Source of the DNA: [Phialemoniopsis] sp. UDSM-2020 | Taxonomy: Eukaryota; Ascomycota; Sordariomycetes; Thyridiales; Thyridiaceae | Length of the DNA: 64,000 nucleotides | NCBI GenBank assembly: GCA_018873225.1 | Contig: JAEILZ010000001.1 | Coordinates: 5,704,001-5,768,000 of the forward strand | Direction of reading: 5' to 3' | Part shown: one piece after another, positions 45,172 to 57,600 of the stretch | Layout: the number at the start of each line of letters is the position of its first letter | Numbering within the stretch: position 1 is the stretch's first letter | Made by a program: the position numbers and the translations under genes | Notes under the pieces: generated by a model | What the model was told of the DNA's origin: nothing | The model's input: only the letters and a program-made list of their open reading frames with translations | The model's database searches: none

Positions 45172-45610
45172 CTTGGCTGCGGGGGTTGCAGTATGGAAGC
45201 GAATATGTGTCTGGTCGAAGGGAGTTCGTGCAAGACGTCGAGTACAGTGTCGCGAATATCACTTTTTGGCGGATTGGAGGGAGACGCTTCGAGCTTGCCA
45301 AAATTGATGGAGTGAGGTCGAGGTCACGTGCGAACCACACAGAGTTGGTGGAGTTACTTTTGAGCTACCCCGCATCCGCTGTCTGAGGCATGCAAATACG
45401 CTGGAGCGAGGAAGTACATATTAAGCATCTGCGCTGGACCCAAGATGCGAGAAGAGTATTTCTCGCTTTCTCCGTTCAAGAAATCATCTGGCTAAGAACA
45501 AGGCGCACCGCGGTGTAGCTATGTACAGGGGGAATCATTTGCGTGCAAGTGGTGGTGATGTGGCGACCCGTCGCTGACCAGACGGGGATGTGACCGTTGA
45601 ATGTCCAACT
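45172..45610. other. Intergenic region, smd1 promoter
   Basis: 0.44 kb upstream of smd1 and downstream of pkr1, both minus strand. No coding is seen. Confidence 0.5.
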
Positions 45611-46108
45611 TCATTTGTCCTTCTCGTCCTCCGACACCTTCTCCCACTCGTCCTCGGTGCTCACTCCCGACTTGGAGCTGCCCGACTGCTCTGTCGCGGT
45701 CTCGGCTGTCCGGCGCTTCAGCTCGCCCTTGGTTTCCAGTGGCTCGACCTCCTTGCTGCCCGTCACCGGCGCTCTGCCCCGGGATATCACCGTCTCGACC
45801 TCTGTCTCCTCCGCCGACGATGCCGAGGTATCATTGTCGGCGTCTGCCACGGCTCCCGCCTTGTCTCTCTTCTCTTGCTCCTCGCGCTCCTGGAAGATCC
45901 GAACCTCTTGGGCAAACCAGTTGATGGCCCACCAGAGGCCCCCACAGAGGAAGGAAAGTATAACGAAGTGGATTGAATATGTCGCGACAAGTAGGATTAA
46001 AAGGACGACCTGAAGGGCGGCAAAAGTAGCGTTGGTGGCGATGAGGAGGGTGGGCGTTGGGCCGGGTGTGAAGATGCCCTCCCACAGGTTGACGACGAAT
46101 TGCGACAT
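45611..46108 (-). CDS. pkr1: V-ATPase assembly factor Pkr1
   Basis: A single exon of 165 residues from the ATG at 46108. It begins MSQFVVNLWEGIFTPG, matching the conserved Pkr1 start. Two membrane spans follow at about residues 20-70 (for example FAALQVVLLILLVATYSI and FLCGGLWWAINWFAQE), and then a charged, acidic cytosolic tail rich in E, S and T. Pkr1 is a small ER membrane protein needed to assemble the Vo sector of the V-ATPase. Yeast Pkr1 is about 122 residues, so the tail here is longer, as usual in filamentous fungi. An ATG at 46141 would add 11 residues without family support. Confidence 0.92.
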   Translation of the reverse strand: MSQFVVNLWEGIFTPGPTPTLLIATNATFAALQVVLLILLVATYSIHFVILSFLCGGLWWAINWFAQEVRIFQEREEQEKRDKAGAVADADNDTSASSAEETEVETVISRGRAPVTGSKEVEPLETKGELKRRTAETATEQSGSSKSGVSTEDEWEKVSEDEKDK

Positions 46109-47367
46109 CGCGTTGTCCGTCTCGGGAGGATTAAGAGTCAATAAGCTCCTGTCGAATGCGCGCCTTTGCAGCTTCGACTGCGTGAAGACGGGTATTTGGA
46201 GAGCCTCAAAAACGGTTCTCGCTTGGGCTTCAGTGAGTAAAGTAAATCAATCTGCCTTGATGTAACGGAACGATTTGCAATCGGGACTCCGTCAGCGAGA
46301 TTGCAGAGAGGTTTGGAAGTAGCGTCGGAGCACTGGAGGCAGACGTTTTTGAATGTGGAATGTGCAGGGAATGACGATCTTATGGCGGGTTGCTGCTGCT
46401 GTTCGGCAGAAGTAGACCAGGATGAACGACCACATGCACTTGCCTGCCTAAAGCAAAACGCTTGTACCTGACAGCAACGTGGACAATGCGCTTAGCTTGG
46501 GTAGTGGGATAATTGAGGTACATCATCAAGGCAAACTGTCAACTACTTTACCTACTTACTGTAGGTAATCTGTCACCTACTTGCCCGGCAGTAACGTGGT
46601 CTCCGAATTACAGGCCGCCATTCGCGCGTGATGCATCAAAGTCGCATTCTGTTTATCATTCTCCTCTTGAGAATAGCCGAAAATATACATACTTTGGGCT
46701 CTCGTCTGCGGGGCGCATCAATAAAGCGAGCGTCGCGTGTACTGCCAACTGCCCAATTTGGCTTGCGATAAACACACGAACAAGCCCAAATAGGAAATCC
46801 GAGACTTCAAAGACCCAACACAAGACTAAGCACATCAGAATCACGGAAGCTATTGTCAAGTACAGTAGTTGACTGCATTGCGATCAAAGAATGCTAACAA
46901 GTGAATGCCACCCAGACACGCCTTCGAAGGTGCATCGTCAGTACTTCGGTATGGTGCTTGCCATAGCAGTTTGACAAGCACCAAAAATTTGCCACGTTTT
47001 GTTGAACTTGCCAGTTGCCGATGCTTGAGACTCCTCGCAATGCGCTCCGGCGATGGTTGTATTGATCTGATCTACTCATACATGCATGTATCTTCGCTGC
47101 CGAGGAACAATAGGAAGCTGGTTAGTTGTGAAGGTCTGTTTGTGTGCTCAACTTTGCGTAGTATTGATCTTGGCCACCAAGGAAGAGCACTTGAGGACGA
47201 GAGGAAAGGCAAACAGACACTCTGGTTATAATGTACAAGAGAGCAGAGTAATTTGCAGACCCGACAGCCTGGTCCCTAGGAAGCCAGACGCTCCCCCCAG
47301 GACCCATCATCCGCCCACACCGACGTCAGCATCGTACCACCACCACTCAACCCCCCTCCACCCTTCT
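46109..47367. other. Intergenic 1.26 kb, no gene seen
   Basis: This lies between the pkr1 start and the jac1 stop. It has AT-rich patches (46510-46880) and short TACCTACTTACTGTAGG-type elements. Open frames of up to about 120 codons on the plus strand (46513-46872) have no protein-like pattern. Confidence 0.5.
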
Positions 47368-48270
47368 TCAGTGCTGCAGCACCGGCGCCCTCCCCTCCTC
47401 CCACGCATCGATCCCCTCGCGTATATTAACCCAGTACCGCATCCTAACGGCCTCCCGCGCCGCAGCCTCGCCATCCCCGTCCCGGAACGCCTGCCCCAGC
47501 ACCTCCTCGCTCTGCGCGATGCGCGCCTCGTTCTCTTCCTTCAAGGGCTCGAGCTCCGCCTCCGAGCCCGCCTCCTCGATCATCTCGCGCGCCTCCATGA
47601 CCGCCCCCAACAGCTCCGGGTCCGCGTGCCGCCCGCCCACGCTGCCGGCCTCGTCGCCCGCCAGGTCCAGCCCGAACCGCTCGCGTAGCAGGTACTGCGC
47701 GCGCAGTAAGGGGGACCGCAGCGTCCGGAACGCCTCGTTGATGTGCGCCGACGCGGCGCCCGCCTCGCGCGTGCTGCTGCCTTCCGAAGGCTGCTGCAGG
47801 TCCGGGTGCGCCGCGGCCTGCAGGCGCAGGAACTCGCGGCGCAGGGCGCGCTCGTCGATGTGGAAGGGTCCCGCGGGCGGGGGACCCTCGGGCAGGGTCT
47901 GCGGGAAGAGGTCGTAGTACGAGGGGGGCTTCTGGGCGAGCTTGGAGGCCTGCGCCGAGGAGGCGGAGGCGTCGGAGGGTGAGGAGGAGCCGGTGTTGTC
48001 GGCGGCGGCGCTGGTCGAGACCGGCACAGGTCGTCGGGCGGTATGGGCGAGCCAGCGCGCTTGGTGAAAGGCGAGTGCCGAAGAGGGGGCCGCCGATACG
48101 GTATGTCGGGGCAGGTGTGAGGTGCGCTTCTGCACCTGTGCCTCGCGACACGCGCTACTTGAAAAGGTCCTCGTCGAGAGTGATGCGTCCGGAACGAGTG
48201 CGCGGCGGGCCTGGCGGGCGCACGAGGCGCAGAGGCCGTGGGCGTATCGTGACATGGTTGACGCCGGCAT
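47368..48270 (-). CDS. jac1: Mitochondrial J-protein co-chaperone Jac1 (HscB)
   Basis: A single exon of 300 residues. The first 80 residues are rich in R, S and A with almost no acidic residues, a mitochondrial presequence. The J domain starts with PSYYDLFP at about 115 and has the catalytic H-P-D at 155-157 (RLQAAAHPDL), then INEAFRTLRSPLLRAQYLL. The C-terminal HscB-type helical domain (about 215-290, with LLGAVMEAREMIEEA) binds the Isu scaffold. Jac1 delivers Isu with its Fe-S cluster to the Hsp70 Ssq1 in the matrix. Yeast Jac1 is 184 residues; the excess is the presequence and an Ala/Ser linker. I chose the ATG at 48270; the frame is open to 48495, but that part is not presequence-like. 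Confidence 0.94.
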   Translation of the reverse strand: MPASTMSRYAHGLCASCARQARRALVPDASLSTRTFSSSACREAQVQKRTSHLPRHTVSAAPSSALAFHQARWLAHTARRPVPVSTSAAADNTGSSSPSDASASSAQASKLAQKPPSYYDLFPQTLPEGPPPAGPFHIDERALRREFLRLQAAAHPDLQQPSEGSSTREAGAASAHINEAFRTLRSPLLRAQYLLRERFGLDLAGDEAGSVGGRHADPELLGAVMEAREMIEEAGSEAELEPLKEENEARIAQSEEVLGQAFRDGDGEAAAREAVRMRYWVNIREGIDAWEEGRAPVLQH

Positions 48271-48884
48271 CTTGGGTGACTTGCTTGCTTGCTTGCCCTC
48301 TGTTTCTGATGAAGCAAAGCGTGGAACTAGAGTTCTCTGCGAAAATGTACAACAGACTGTGTCTAATATGATCGCTTGCTCGTCGTAGGTGAAATGGACA
48401 CGAACGACGGTGGCGGACGAAACGGATGAACAAAGAAGAGGTATTTGTGCGTCTGCGAAGTTCGGAGCTCGAATTCCATCTTTTTTTTCTGCCACGGGCG
48501 GAAATGACGTCCTGGTGATACACGACCTTAGCCGCTAATGCCCGCGCGGTGCCACCCCAGCTCGGGATTCTGCAGGGTCCTTTCTTAGGCCATCACTAAT
48601 AACCCTCCCGTTATCTCCGACTAGTGCTCGGCCTCAACTTACATCCATGGATGATTTCGGTGTTTTGCAATGCACTTTCTATTCATTGTACTTCTTGTCC
48701 TGTCACAGTTCCCAGTCTATCCCAACCAGGGGGGTATTGCCAATCATTGAACCCAATGTACCTAGCCCAACGAGAAAATGCAGTTTCCAGCCTCCCGAAT
48801 CCAAACTCCAGTTGCATATAAGCGCATGCTTATATCCCAAATGTGGAAATCGTGATAAGTCGTGAACAAGGGACTCCGTGTCAG
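48271..48884. other. Intergenic region, jac1 promoter
   Basis: 0.6 kb between the jac1 start and the stop of the F-box-like gene upstream. No coding is seen. Confidence 0.5.
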
Positions 48885-51800
48885 TTAAGACAATTCCACG
48901 TTGCGCCACCTGCCCCTTTCCGTGTGCCACCACCTCTCCATGTCCTTCTTGTCCACGGCCGCTCCGGCCCAGGTATTCCACCGTCCGGTACAGCCCTCCC
49001 TGACCCTCGCCTTGCCGCTGTCCCGGTCCTTCTCCCGTGATCTGCGGTTGTCGCCCTTTTTCCCACCCTGCTGCTGTTTCTGCTGCGAAGGAGGAGGCAC
49101 AACAACTAGAGCCTCCCCGCAGTCGCTAAGCAGGTCTCCCATATCGACAAGTCCGCCCTTTTCGTCTTGCCCGCCCTCGTCGGGGGTCAGCACATACCGC
49201 ACCCGTGAGCCGACGGTGCCAATGTAGCCCCCAAGCCCGAACCGATCCTCCAGTCGCCCGCGCTCGTCAAAGACGTTGACCAGCATCCGCGCCTGTTTCC
49301 TTGAGGCCTCGATACGTGCCTGCGCCGCCAGGCGCGCGAGTAGCAGATCACTGCCAACCCTATGGCGCTGCTGCTCGTTCCCCTCGTGCTCGTCGTCATC
49401 GCGGGTCTGGAACTTGTCCGTGGGCAAAGCGACGCGCTCGAGGGGCCGGCACAGTGACTGAAACATGCCATCCGGGTCTACTGGCGCACGCAGGCGGTTC
49501 AGGGACGGGAAGCCACCAGCCGCGATGCTGCGGGCCAGTATGGCGTCGGCCGTCGTTGCCCTGTTGTCGACCCCACCACAAAGTGGAAAGTCCCAGTGGA
49601 GGCTACGTAGGGACCCGGAGGCGAGGTAAGGGTAGAGGCAGATGATCTCGTCGCGCGGCAGGTGCGGTGCATAGCGTTGCACGAGGGACAAAGTTGTCAA
49701 TTCGCCGAGGTTGGAAAGAATGCGCGCGAGGGCCGGCAAGGAGTCGAGGTCAACGTGTAGGAGGGTAAGGGTGCGCAGGTACCGGCTGGCGTTGCGCCTG
49801 GTGGCGAAGGCGGCAAGGCCGGCTGAGGTGACGCCGCTGGTATAGGCAAGAGATAGCTTCCTGAGTGGCGGCAGTGACAAGAGAGTCGCGTCGTCAAAGA
49901 CAGCAGCCGGTAGGTGGGAGACGTAGAGGTTGCGCAAGCTAGGAAGGGAGTGCAGGCTGTCCGTGAAGAGGCCCGCGGGAGTAAAGGTGGCGCCCGGCTG
50001 GAAGTGGACGGTGAGCGTGGTCAGTTGCTGCCAATTACTGTGGTAGTCCAGAAAGTTGTTTGCCCGCTGCGGAGAGGAATCGGCTAGCATCAGTGATTGC
50101 CTCCATGGATCGGGCTTCTGACGCGAGCTTGAGAACCTCTTTTGCAATTTCGGTGCTGGCAGCGGCTCCGCCGGGTCCACGATCCATGTCATCTGCTGCA
50201 GGTTCCGCCTGGTCGACAGAGCGTTGAACAGCCTCTTGAAGGAGTGGTCGTACGACGGGTAGAATCCCTCCAGTCGTTCTAGTTCTGGACAAGCCATCAC
50301 CAGAGAAGCGACGAGGTCCTCGTATTCGTCCGTCTTGACACCCTGGGGGATGGGTGGTACCTTGACAGAGCGGACGAGCCCTGCGAGCACGGGGTTGGCC
50401 CTCAGGGTCCCGCGCAGGAGCATGATGCGCGTCCCATTGACGCCCTTGTATCGCTTGCGGTGGTGTACCGAGTCCTCTCCTATCAACTGAATGCGTTGGT
50501 AGAGAGCCGCGCGTGCAAATCTAACCCACTTGCGCGCGCTCAGGGAGACAGCACAGACATTCCGCATCCAGCACGTCGCGCAGCTCTTGCTACCTTCGGC
50601 AAGGTGGACCTGCCGAAGCTCGTCCAATATGAGCTCGAGGACTTCCCCAGGCAAGGCAGCAAAAAGCTCTCCAGGCTTGGATTTGCGGCGCTGCTGCTTG
50701 ATGGGGTTGGGTCGCTGCCAGGGGAACTCATCGTACTCGTAGGCACCGGCCGATGTTGCCGGAGTGGAGTAGGCCGAGTAGTACGAGTCAAAGGATGTGC
50801 GCGAGCTCCAGCTCGAGGAGCGCCCGTGCGACTGGTAGCTGGTCCGAGAGGCGACAGAGTGGCTAGCTGTCGAGTGGTCGGAGACGTCGCTGCCGTCAGA
50901 CCGGCGACGTGAGTTACTGTCCAAGCTCGGTCGGTATGGTATGAAGCGATCATGGTTTCCCTGGTAGGTTCCCGAAGGCCACCCTTCACGTTCCACCGTG
51001 GCCTCCTGCGTGGGGCGGGCAAGGTCCCGCGGTATCGACGCATCCTGTTCCACATCATCCCACGGAAGCGACTGCCTCCTCTCCCACGCGCTGCGGTACG
51101 GGCTCTCGTCGTCATACAAGAAGTGATGCTGTTGCGTTGGAGACAAGGTAGTGGGTGACGCCATGCTCATGGTCCACGTCTGGGGTGATGGAAGTTGTGG
51201 CGATGATCTGGTAAATGTCCGTGGAGGGGGCTTCAGAAGCGAGTCATCATAGCTAGAAGAGAAGGAGGCAGCAGCCGAATAATGTCTTTGGTGAGCTGGC
51301 CGAAATCTAGGCAGCCAGTTAGCAATCCCGTCCGTCTGTCGCAGAGGATCAATGTCATCCACCAGATGAAAAGAAGACACGAAAGAACATAGCAGAGAAC
51401 AAGTCCATGAAGAACGAGAACGTATGGGGTTTAAGTGGTATTGGCAACTTGGAATCGGAAGCCAATCTGCTTTCTCGATACGTCACTCAACCCTTCAGGG
51501 TGAAGGGGAAATTATGACATTTCAGACAACCACTCGCCCTGTGACCAGAGCCGAATCGGATCACAGGGGAGAAGAGATGCTAGGCGCCTATTGCCGGGAG
51601 GTGTGGGGGTGAAGGAGGGAGGGCGCGTAGTGGTATAAGGCTGGCGTTCAATATTGGTGCCGAACGCCAATCTCTGAACAGCGCCGCGGGGTCGCCTAGG
51701 ACCGTCGCCGGTGCTGGCACTAAGGGAGATGAATTGGAAAACTCACAAAGGATCCGTGGAGGACAACAGTTGAAGAAGCAAGGGGTGGGTTGACGCAACC

Positions 51801-52700
51801 AAGCGCGAACAAAGTGTACTGGGCGGGGCGACAAGGCGATCAAGGGAGAAGCAACAAGGTAATTGAGATATTGCACCAGAAGAAATGGCAAGCATGAAGG
51901 GAATCAAAAACAAAACCAGAAAACATATCTAGAGTATGCATTGGTTATGAAGAGCCAGAAGTGCAACGCTTGTGCCCGTCCGTGCTGACTTATTGAAACG
52001 GAGCTTGTTAGGAGGAGGTGGCTGAAGCACGCCTTGAACCCCCTCCAGCCCTGAAGATGCTCACCACCTTGCCTGGGCTGTGGAATAGCCCTGGGAAGGT
52101 GTGGGATGCAAGTGGTGAGACTCGTTCATCGGAGCAATAGACAAGCCGTGTTGTTTGAAGACAGATTCAGTCAACCAGGATTGAAGTGTCTTCATCTGTT
52201 TTACGTGTGGTATTTCGGGTGTAAGTCATTTTTTGCGGAGAAGCCAAAAGGCCTGTCTCAATCGCGGTGATGGCAACTGAAATGCAACACAATGCGGGGG
52301 ATGGAGTAACTTGGAGAAGACTCGACACTGAAAGACAAGGCCGAAAGAGGCATGAAAACAAAGACGCAACTCACTGGCTGTAGTCGGCCGCTGGTGAAGG
52401 CGAATCGCTATAAATAGCAGATCGGTCCGCCCAGGCTGGACGAGAGTGCCGCTGCGACGTTTCATTGGCGGCGCCGCTACTGAAGCTCATCATGCTGCTG
52501 GGTCTCGAGTTGGCAGCCATGTAAGCGACAATGCCCCGACGAACCGCATCCTGGTCCAGCTCCGACAGAGATCTTTTGGCCTGTACAGGACGATGCGGAA
52601 GAGGACCAGACTGCGGTCTTGCTCGCCGTGGTGGTGCCCAGCTCGAAGAGGGTTCCTGGTGGTGGCCGCCGGCATTGTCAAGAATCCCGTAGGGACTCAT
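48885..52700 (-). CDS. F-box-like protein with long Ser/Pro-rich N-terminus
   Basis: Two exons, 52700-52375 and 51306-48885, give 915 residues across a 1068-base intron (GTGAGT to CCTAG, phase 2, in frame). Residues 1-320 are low complexity, rich in S, P, R and Y. The stretch GELFAALPGEVLELILDELR at about 321-341, followed by a cysteine pair (CATC) and CAVSLSARKW, fits a degenerate F-box seen in fungal proteins. The rest is leucine-rich and solenoid-like (for example LRSLHWDFPLC, LTTLSLVQRY, LRKLSLAYTSG), ending in a Gln/Lys-rich and basic segment. It is probably a substrate adaptor of an SCF ubiquitin ligase; the substrate is unknown. An in-frame ATG at 51380 lies inside the intron and would start a shorter 831-residue product, so two alternative first exons are possible. 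Confidence 0.8.
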
Positions 52701-54625
52701 CGTGGGGATGTGTAAGTGCGGGAAGATGTTGCTGCTCTCATCGGGGCATACGACTCTCTGTCCCAGCCTGAGAAATGTCGATTTGTGATTGTGCGGAACG
52801 ATGGATTTTGAGTGCTGACGAGAAGTTCGATGTTCGAGGTCTTCCTACCCTCGTCACTCCTAGCTCTTGTCTCTTTCGCTCCGAAAAAAGGAAAGAAATC
52901 CTCTCACAATATTCCCATCCGCTCTCAAGAGGCTGGACCAGCTCGTGTTTCCTTTTTTTGAAGTCCGAGGAGAGGATCGTCCGAGACTTATATTTTGGCT
53001 TTTGATCCACCAACACTGCTTGGATGTTACCGATCCATCGACCCCGCTGAACCGCAGCTAGAGATCTTGGAAAATCCTGGATACGGCTTTCTCGCCTGGC
53101 CTGAATGCCTGTATGTAGGATATCGATGATGCTGCCTTGTGGGTTTGCGGGAGATTACCGAGCAACCCTGCCCACTATCGATCTTTATGCGACTTGTGAG
53201 AAAGTGGTTTTCCTTCAGAAAAGTCATGCACACCCGACCGACACGACCACCTGGGCTGGACCTTTCGCACTTTTTGTCTTGCGCAGGACCTCTTGCACCT
53301 CTGCATCCTTTTTCGATGGGCTTTTCAGCCACCTGCATGAGGTCCCGCCCGGTCCGCAGACAGACGTGCATCCGAGCTGGTGGTGTGCACAACTTCTTGC
53401 TTTGTTGTGGTTGCCCCGTAGTCTCATGTAAGGGGGCCAGCCAACTGCCAGCCCATAACCTGTCGCTGCGTGGGAAAAAACAGGGCATCTCGAAACGCTA
53501 TCTCAGTAACTAGACCTAGAACCCACTGCTAGCGGGCCCCATCACCCCCTAACACGGGCTCCGGGAGAAGGCTGGGGACCCGCTTAGCCGCCGTAGCGGG
53601 AGAGCCGTCCCGAGCAAAAGTGCATTTGTCTTTCCAGGTTTTCGCCCAATCTTTTTCAGGTGGCTATGCTGCTGCCAAAAAGTCTAAATCGTGATGTATG
53701 CAACAAGCGTGGTGTCTCTATGGTGGGTTGGTCCCATGGCACAATCTGTGGAGCCAATGAGGGCCCCGAAGGCGATAGGACACCGCAAGCAGGTGGCAGG
53801 TTGGGGAGCATTCGAGCTGAGACGGCGTGATGGCGAATCACCACGATCGAGATTCAGGCAGGCAGAAAAGCCCGCTTGTGACTGGTCTTAGGCCTATCCT
53901 GACACAAATCGAAATGGCAGCGCTTCTCTGCCTCGAGCCCGCCGTTGAACAGCCGCCGCCACCGTTCTAGCAACACACCGGCCCCAAACCATCCGGTACT
54001 CGTGACGATTCGCCGATCACCAGGACTAATAAGCTGGTGTACACGGTAGGTCATCGGAGGCAGCCAGGAGGGCAAGAATCCAGCTCGCAGATGAGCACAC
54101 CTTCAAGGCCAGCGAAGGTCTCAAGAAACGGGCACTCTTGGGCAGTGGCAACGTAGCTTTTGCATAACCAAAAGCTGCACACCTGCATATGCACAAAGCT
54201 GGCCGCGGCCTGCAGTCGACCATGGGGAAGGATCTTGGGTCATACATCCATCACCCGGCCTGCCTTCCAGATGCAAGACGGGCGGCTCACGTATGAAGGC
54301 TTGCATTTCTGTAGGTTTTGATTTACGCGATCATGCCAAGCTCCATCTCGCGGCGGCACATGAATTCGGACTACTGCATACCTGCAGGCCACGAGATTTG
54401 TCTTTCTGCAGTGAATATCTACGCACTGAACTCGCAGCCCTACTCCAACCATACAGTCATCAGTCAACTCTAACCCAAGCCGAGTTGGGCCCGTGTAAAA
54501 CCAAATACCGGCGCAAATGTACCGTAAACTCCTCAGGATGTCAACAATTCCTTTTGCGCCCCTCCCATAAAATCACCGCCGCTTATAAAGACACATAAGT
54601 CGTATGTTGAGACGTAATGTGATCC
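52701..54625. other. Intergenic 1.9 kb, no gene seen
   Basis: This lies between the start of the F-box-like gene and the stop of the SNF2-family gene. It probably holds the F-box-like gene's promoter. Plus-strand frames around 53100-53500 are open, but their composition (C, L, P, T rich) is not convincing. Confidence 0.5.
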
Positions 54626-57600
54626 TTAGTCATCATCTTCCGCGCCTGCAAAGCGCACCTGAACCCGTGGTTTCTTCGGCTTCCGAGCCGGCGGAGTCGC
54701 CGGAGTGGCCCCATCTCCGAGACCCTCCTCCGTCCGGACCCTCTTCAAGCTGCCGCCCAGGATCGCCGTCGATGCCGTCGCCGCAGCCTTTTGTCTCTCC
54801 ACAACACCCACCAGGCCCTCGTCCGGGTGCTCGACCCGCCCAAACTCCCTGCCAAAGAGATACTGCGGCGTCCGTAGCGGCGCCATCTGCTCCGGCCCGC
54901 CGAGCATCTCTTCCTCCTCTTTGTCCTCCACTTTCACTCTGTCACTACCGCCATCAAGCGGCAGGATTCTCGCGTTGCGGATCCACTCAAAGATGGGCGG
55001 GTCGTCGAGGATGCTCTTGCACTTACGGTGCTCGGCCTGCGTCATGCTCCGCGCGCGCTCGACGATGAGCTCCTCGAGGCTGCCGCGCAGCACGAGCGTC
55101 TCGACCGACACCTGCCGCCGCTGGCTGATGCGCCGCACACGGCCGATGGCCTGCGCCTCGACTTGTGGGTTGAGTACCGGGTTGATGAAGTAAATGCGCG
55201 ATGCCGACCGCATGTCGAGGCCAAACGCCGCCTGCGTGATGTCCATGAGGAGAACGCTGATACGGTGTTAGTAATTACACCTAGGGACTGAGAACAGGGA
55301 TAGTAGAACGGCCATACCGGAATTTGGGGTTGTGGTTAAAAGTGTCAATGTACTGCGCTCGGCGCTCCGTTGTGAGCGTCTTTGCATAAATCAAATGAGG
55401 CACTTGTAGCTGATCACTCGATGTCAGATACACTCGTCTTTAAGGGGACAACCCGTGAATACATATGAGCACTCACCACTTCAAGCATTCCAGCTAGGTA
55501 GAAAGCCACATTGTCATTGTCGTAAAAGACGATGATCTGCTCCTCGTCCTTGTACTTGAGGATCGAGTCGATAAGGTACGACAGCTTCGCTGACGCGGTC
55601 GAGACAATCTGCGCCCTAGCCAGGGGCTCAGCGACTTCAATCTCGGGCACGCTGTCCGGCGTGTCTAGTGAGCCAAGTCGCTCTGGTGCTGCCATGAGGC
55701 CTGCCCGGCCCCTTTTCGGGCTATCGTCTCCCAGCTTGGTGTTACCAGCCAGTGTACGATCCCGCCCAGAGGTCCTCAAGCTGCTCGCAGCGTTTGCCTG
55801 TTCCAGCTTTTCCTCCGCCTTGAGCCGCTGTTGCCAACCTAGATCGACGAGCCGGCCGTCGTTGAGCATCATCTGTAGTGAGTGAGGTGCGTCGATGCAC
55901 GGACGGAGCGCCTTTTGCAGTGTGTGAAGTAGGGGTGCGCTGGTGCACACCATGTTGCCTGGTCGCGAGTCTAGGGACCAGGCCTCGGCGAAGCGGTCAT
56001 CGCCAGGCAGGTTGCTCACATACACCGGAACCTCGTGGAAGGTGTTGGCCAGTGCCTTGAGCCTATTCTTGACGGCGAGCTTGCCGGTAGCGATGGCATC
56101 GCGGAGCAGCTGGTGGTCGTCCCCCGTGACAAGCACCTTCTTCTCTTGCAAGAATTTCTCAGCGGTCTCTACGGCCTTGTCGATCTCCGAGGTGGAAAAG
56201 AAAGAACCTCCGAAGAAGCTCGTTTGCCGGAGATTGTGCACCAGCTGAGCAAGGCTGCTACGCTGCGTCTTGTGGAAGAAGTAATCCTGGTCTGTCCGTT
56301 GCGACTGCACCGCGTTGAATATGATCATCATCGAAAAGAGGTTTAGACAGAGCTTGTCTTGGTAGGAGCCCTCCAGCATGATGATCTTCTCGTCCACTGG
56401 AGGTAGCAGGTCGCCAATCTGCGACTTTGGGTGACGAATGATCAGCGAGTTGAGCGTGGCCGACAGGCAGTCCTTTCGTCCTGCGCTCTTGGCGCCGCTG
56501 TGCTGTGGCTGCATGACATAGACAGACCAGTCTGCAGGCGTGTCTCCGTCTTCGTGGATAGTATTAGCCCAAGGGCGAGCCTTTAGATACAAGGTCGCCA
56601 TCGAACCGATCCTCTCCAAGTCCCTGCGCTCCTGGATATTGGAGCTTTCTGCCAGCTTCTTGCTGACCACACTCTTGTGAGGCGAGGTCGGCGAGACATC
56701 TGCCACATCGCTAGGCTCGTTGACCGGCGTCGTCGGTTCAGAGTCGTCCAGTCCAAAGAGGCCAGTGGATGGCGTTCCCGTGACAATCCACCGAGCCGTG
56801 ATGTGGAGGCACTCGAGAACCAGCAGCAGGTTGCTCTTTCTGCTGATCCTCGAACCGCCCAGCTTATGGCCCTCGTCTACAAAGACCCTCTTGAAATGTA
56901 TTGACGACAGAGGAGAGAGAAGCTCCCAGGCGCCTGTGCGACCAGTGTAGCGATCTTCAATCAGCTTTTCGAATCGCGGTATTGAAAACAGGACAAGATC
57001 GCATCGCAAAAGCTCGCTGTGTGTCGGCACGTCTTTCTTCCCAGACACGGTCACATATGTGAGGCCCTCGGTATGCTTGGCAATTTCCTGCTCCCATTGC
57101 TTCACCAAGTTGGCAGGCACAATAACCAGGGTCGTGGTACTGAGATATATCTTCTTGGGAGGTACCGGCGGCGGCGGATGCCGGCTCTCTCGACGCGGGG
57201 GAGGGTTTGGCAGTAGATACCAACCAGGGTTCCGTTGGATGGCAGCAGCGCAGCGTGTGTAATCCTCATTCAGGTACAATCGCCAGGGTATGGAGTTGCG
57301 CGTCACCACGGCGGCGGCCATGTCTGCTAGGGAGCCAGTCCGTGGACGAGGATTGCTGGGGCAGCCTAGGTGCGCCGGAGTCACCGCCGGGAAGTTCTTA
57401 GTTGCCATGATGATGGCGAGGCAGATCAATGTCTTGCCCGCACCCATCTCTTCAGCAAGAATGCCACCGCAGATGCCGTCATACGTGCGCGGATTCCGTA
57501 GTACCGTAGCAGTAGCCTCGTCGTAATAGTAAATGAATCCTCTCTGGTCTTTCTGCTCCACAAGACGTGGATCGAGAAGGCGGCCGGGCTCGAATTCTTT

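Noticed and set aside
47444..48317. Long Arg/Pro/Ala-rich frames overlapping jac1
   Set aside because: These are out-of-frame readings of jac1. The jac1 frame carries the J-domain HPD motif and Isu-binding helices.
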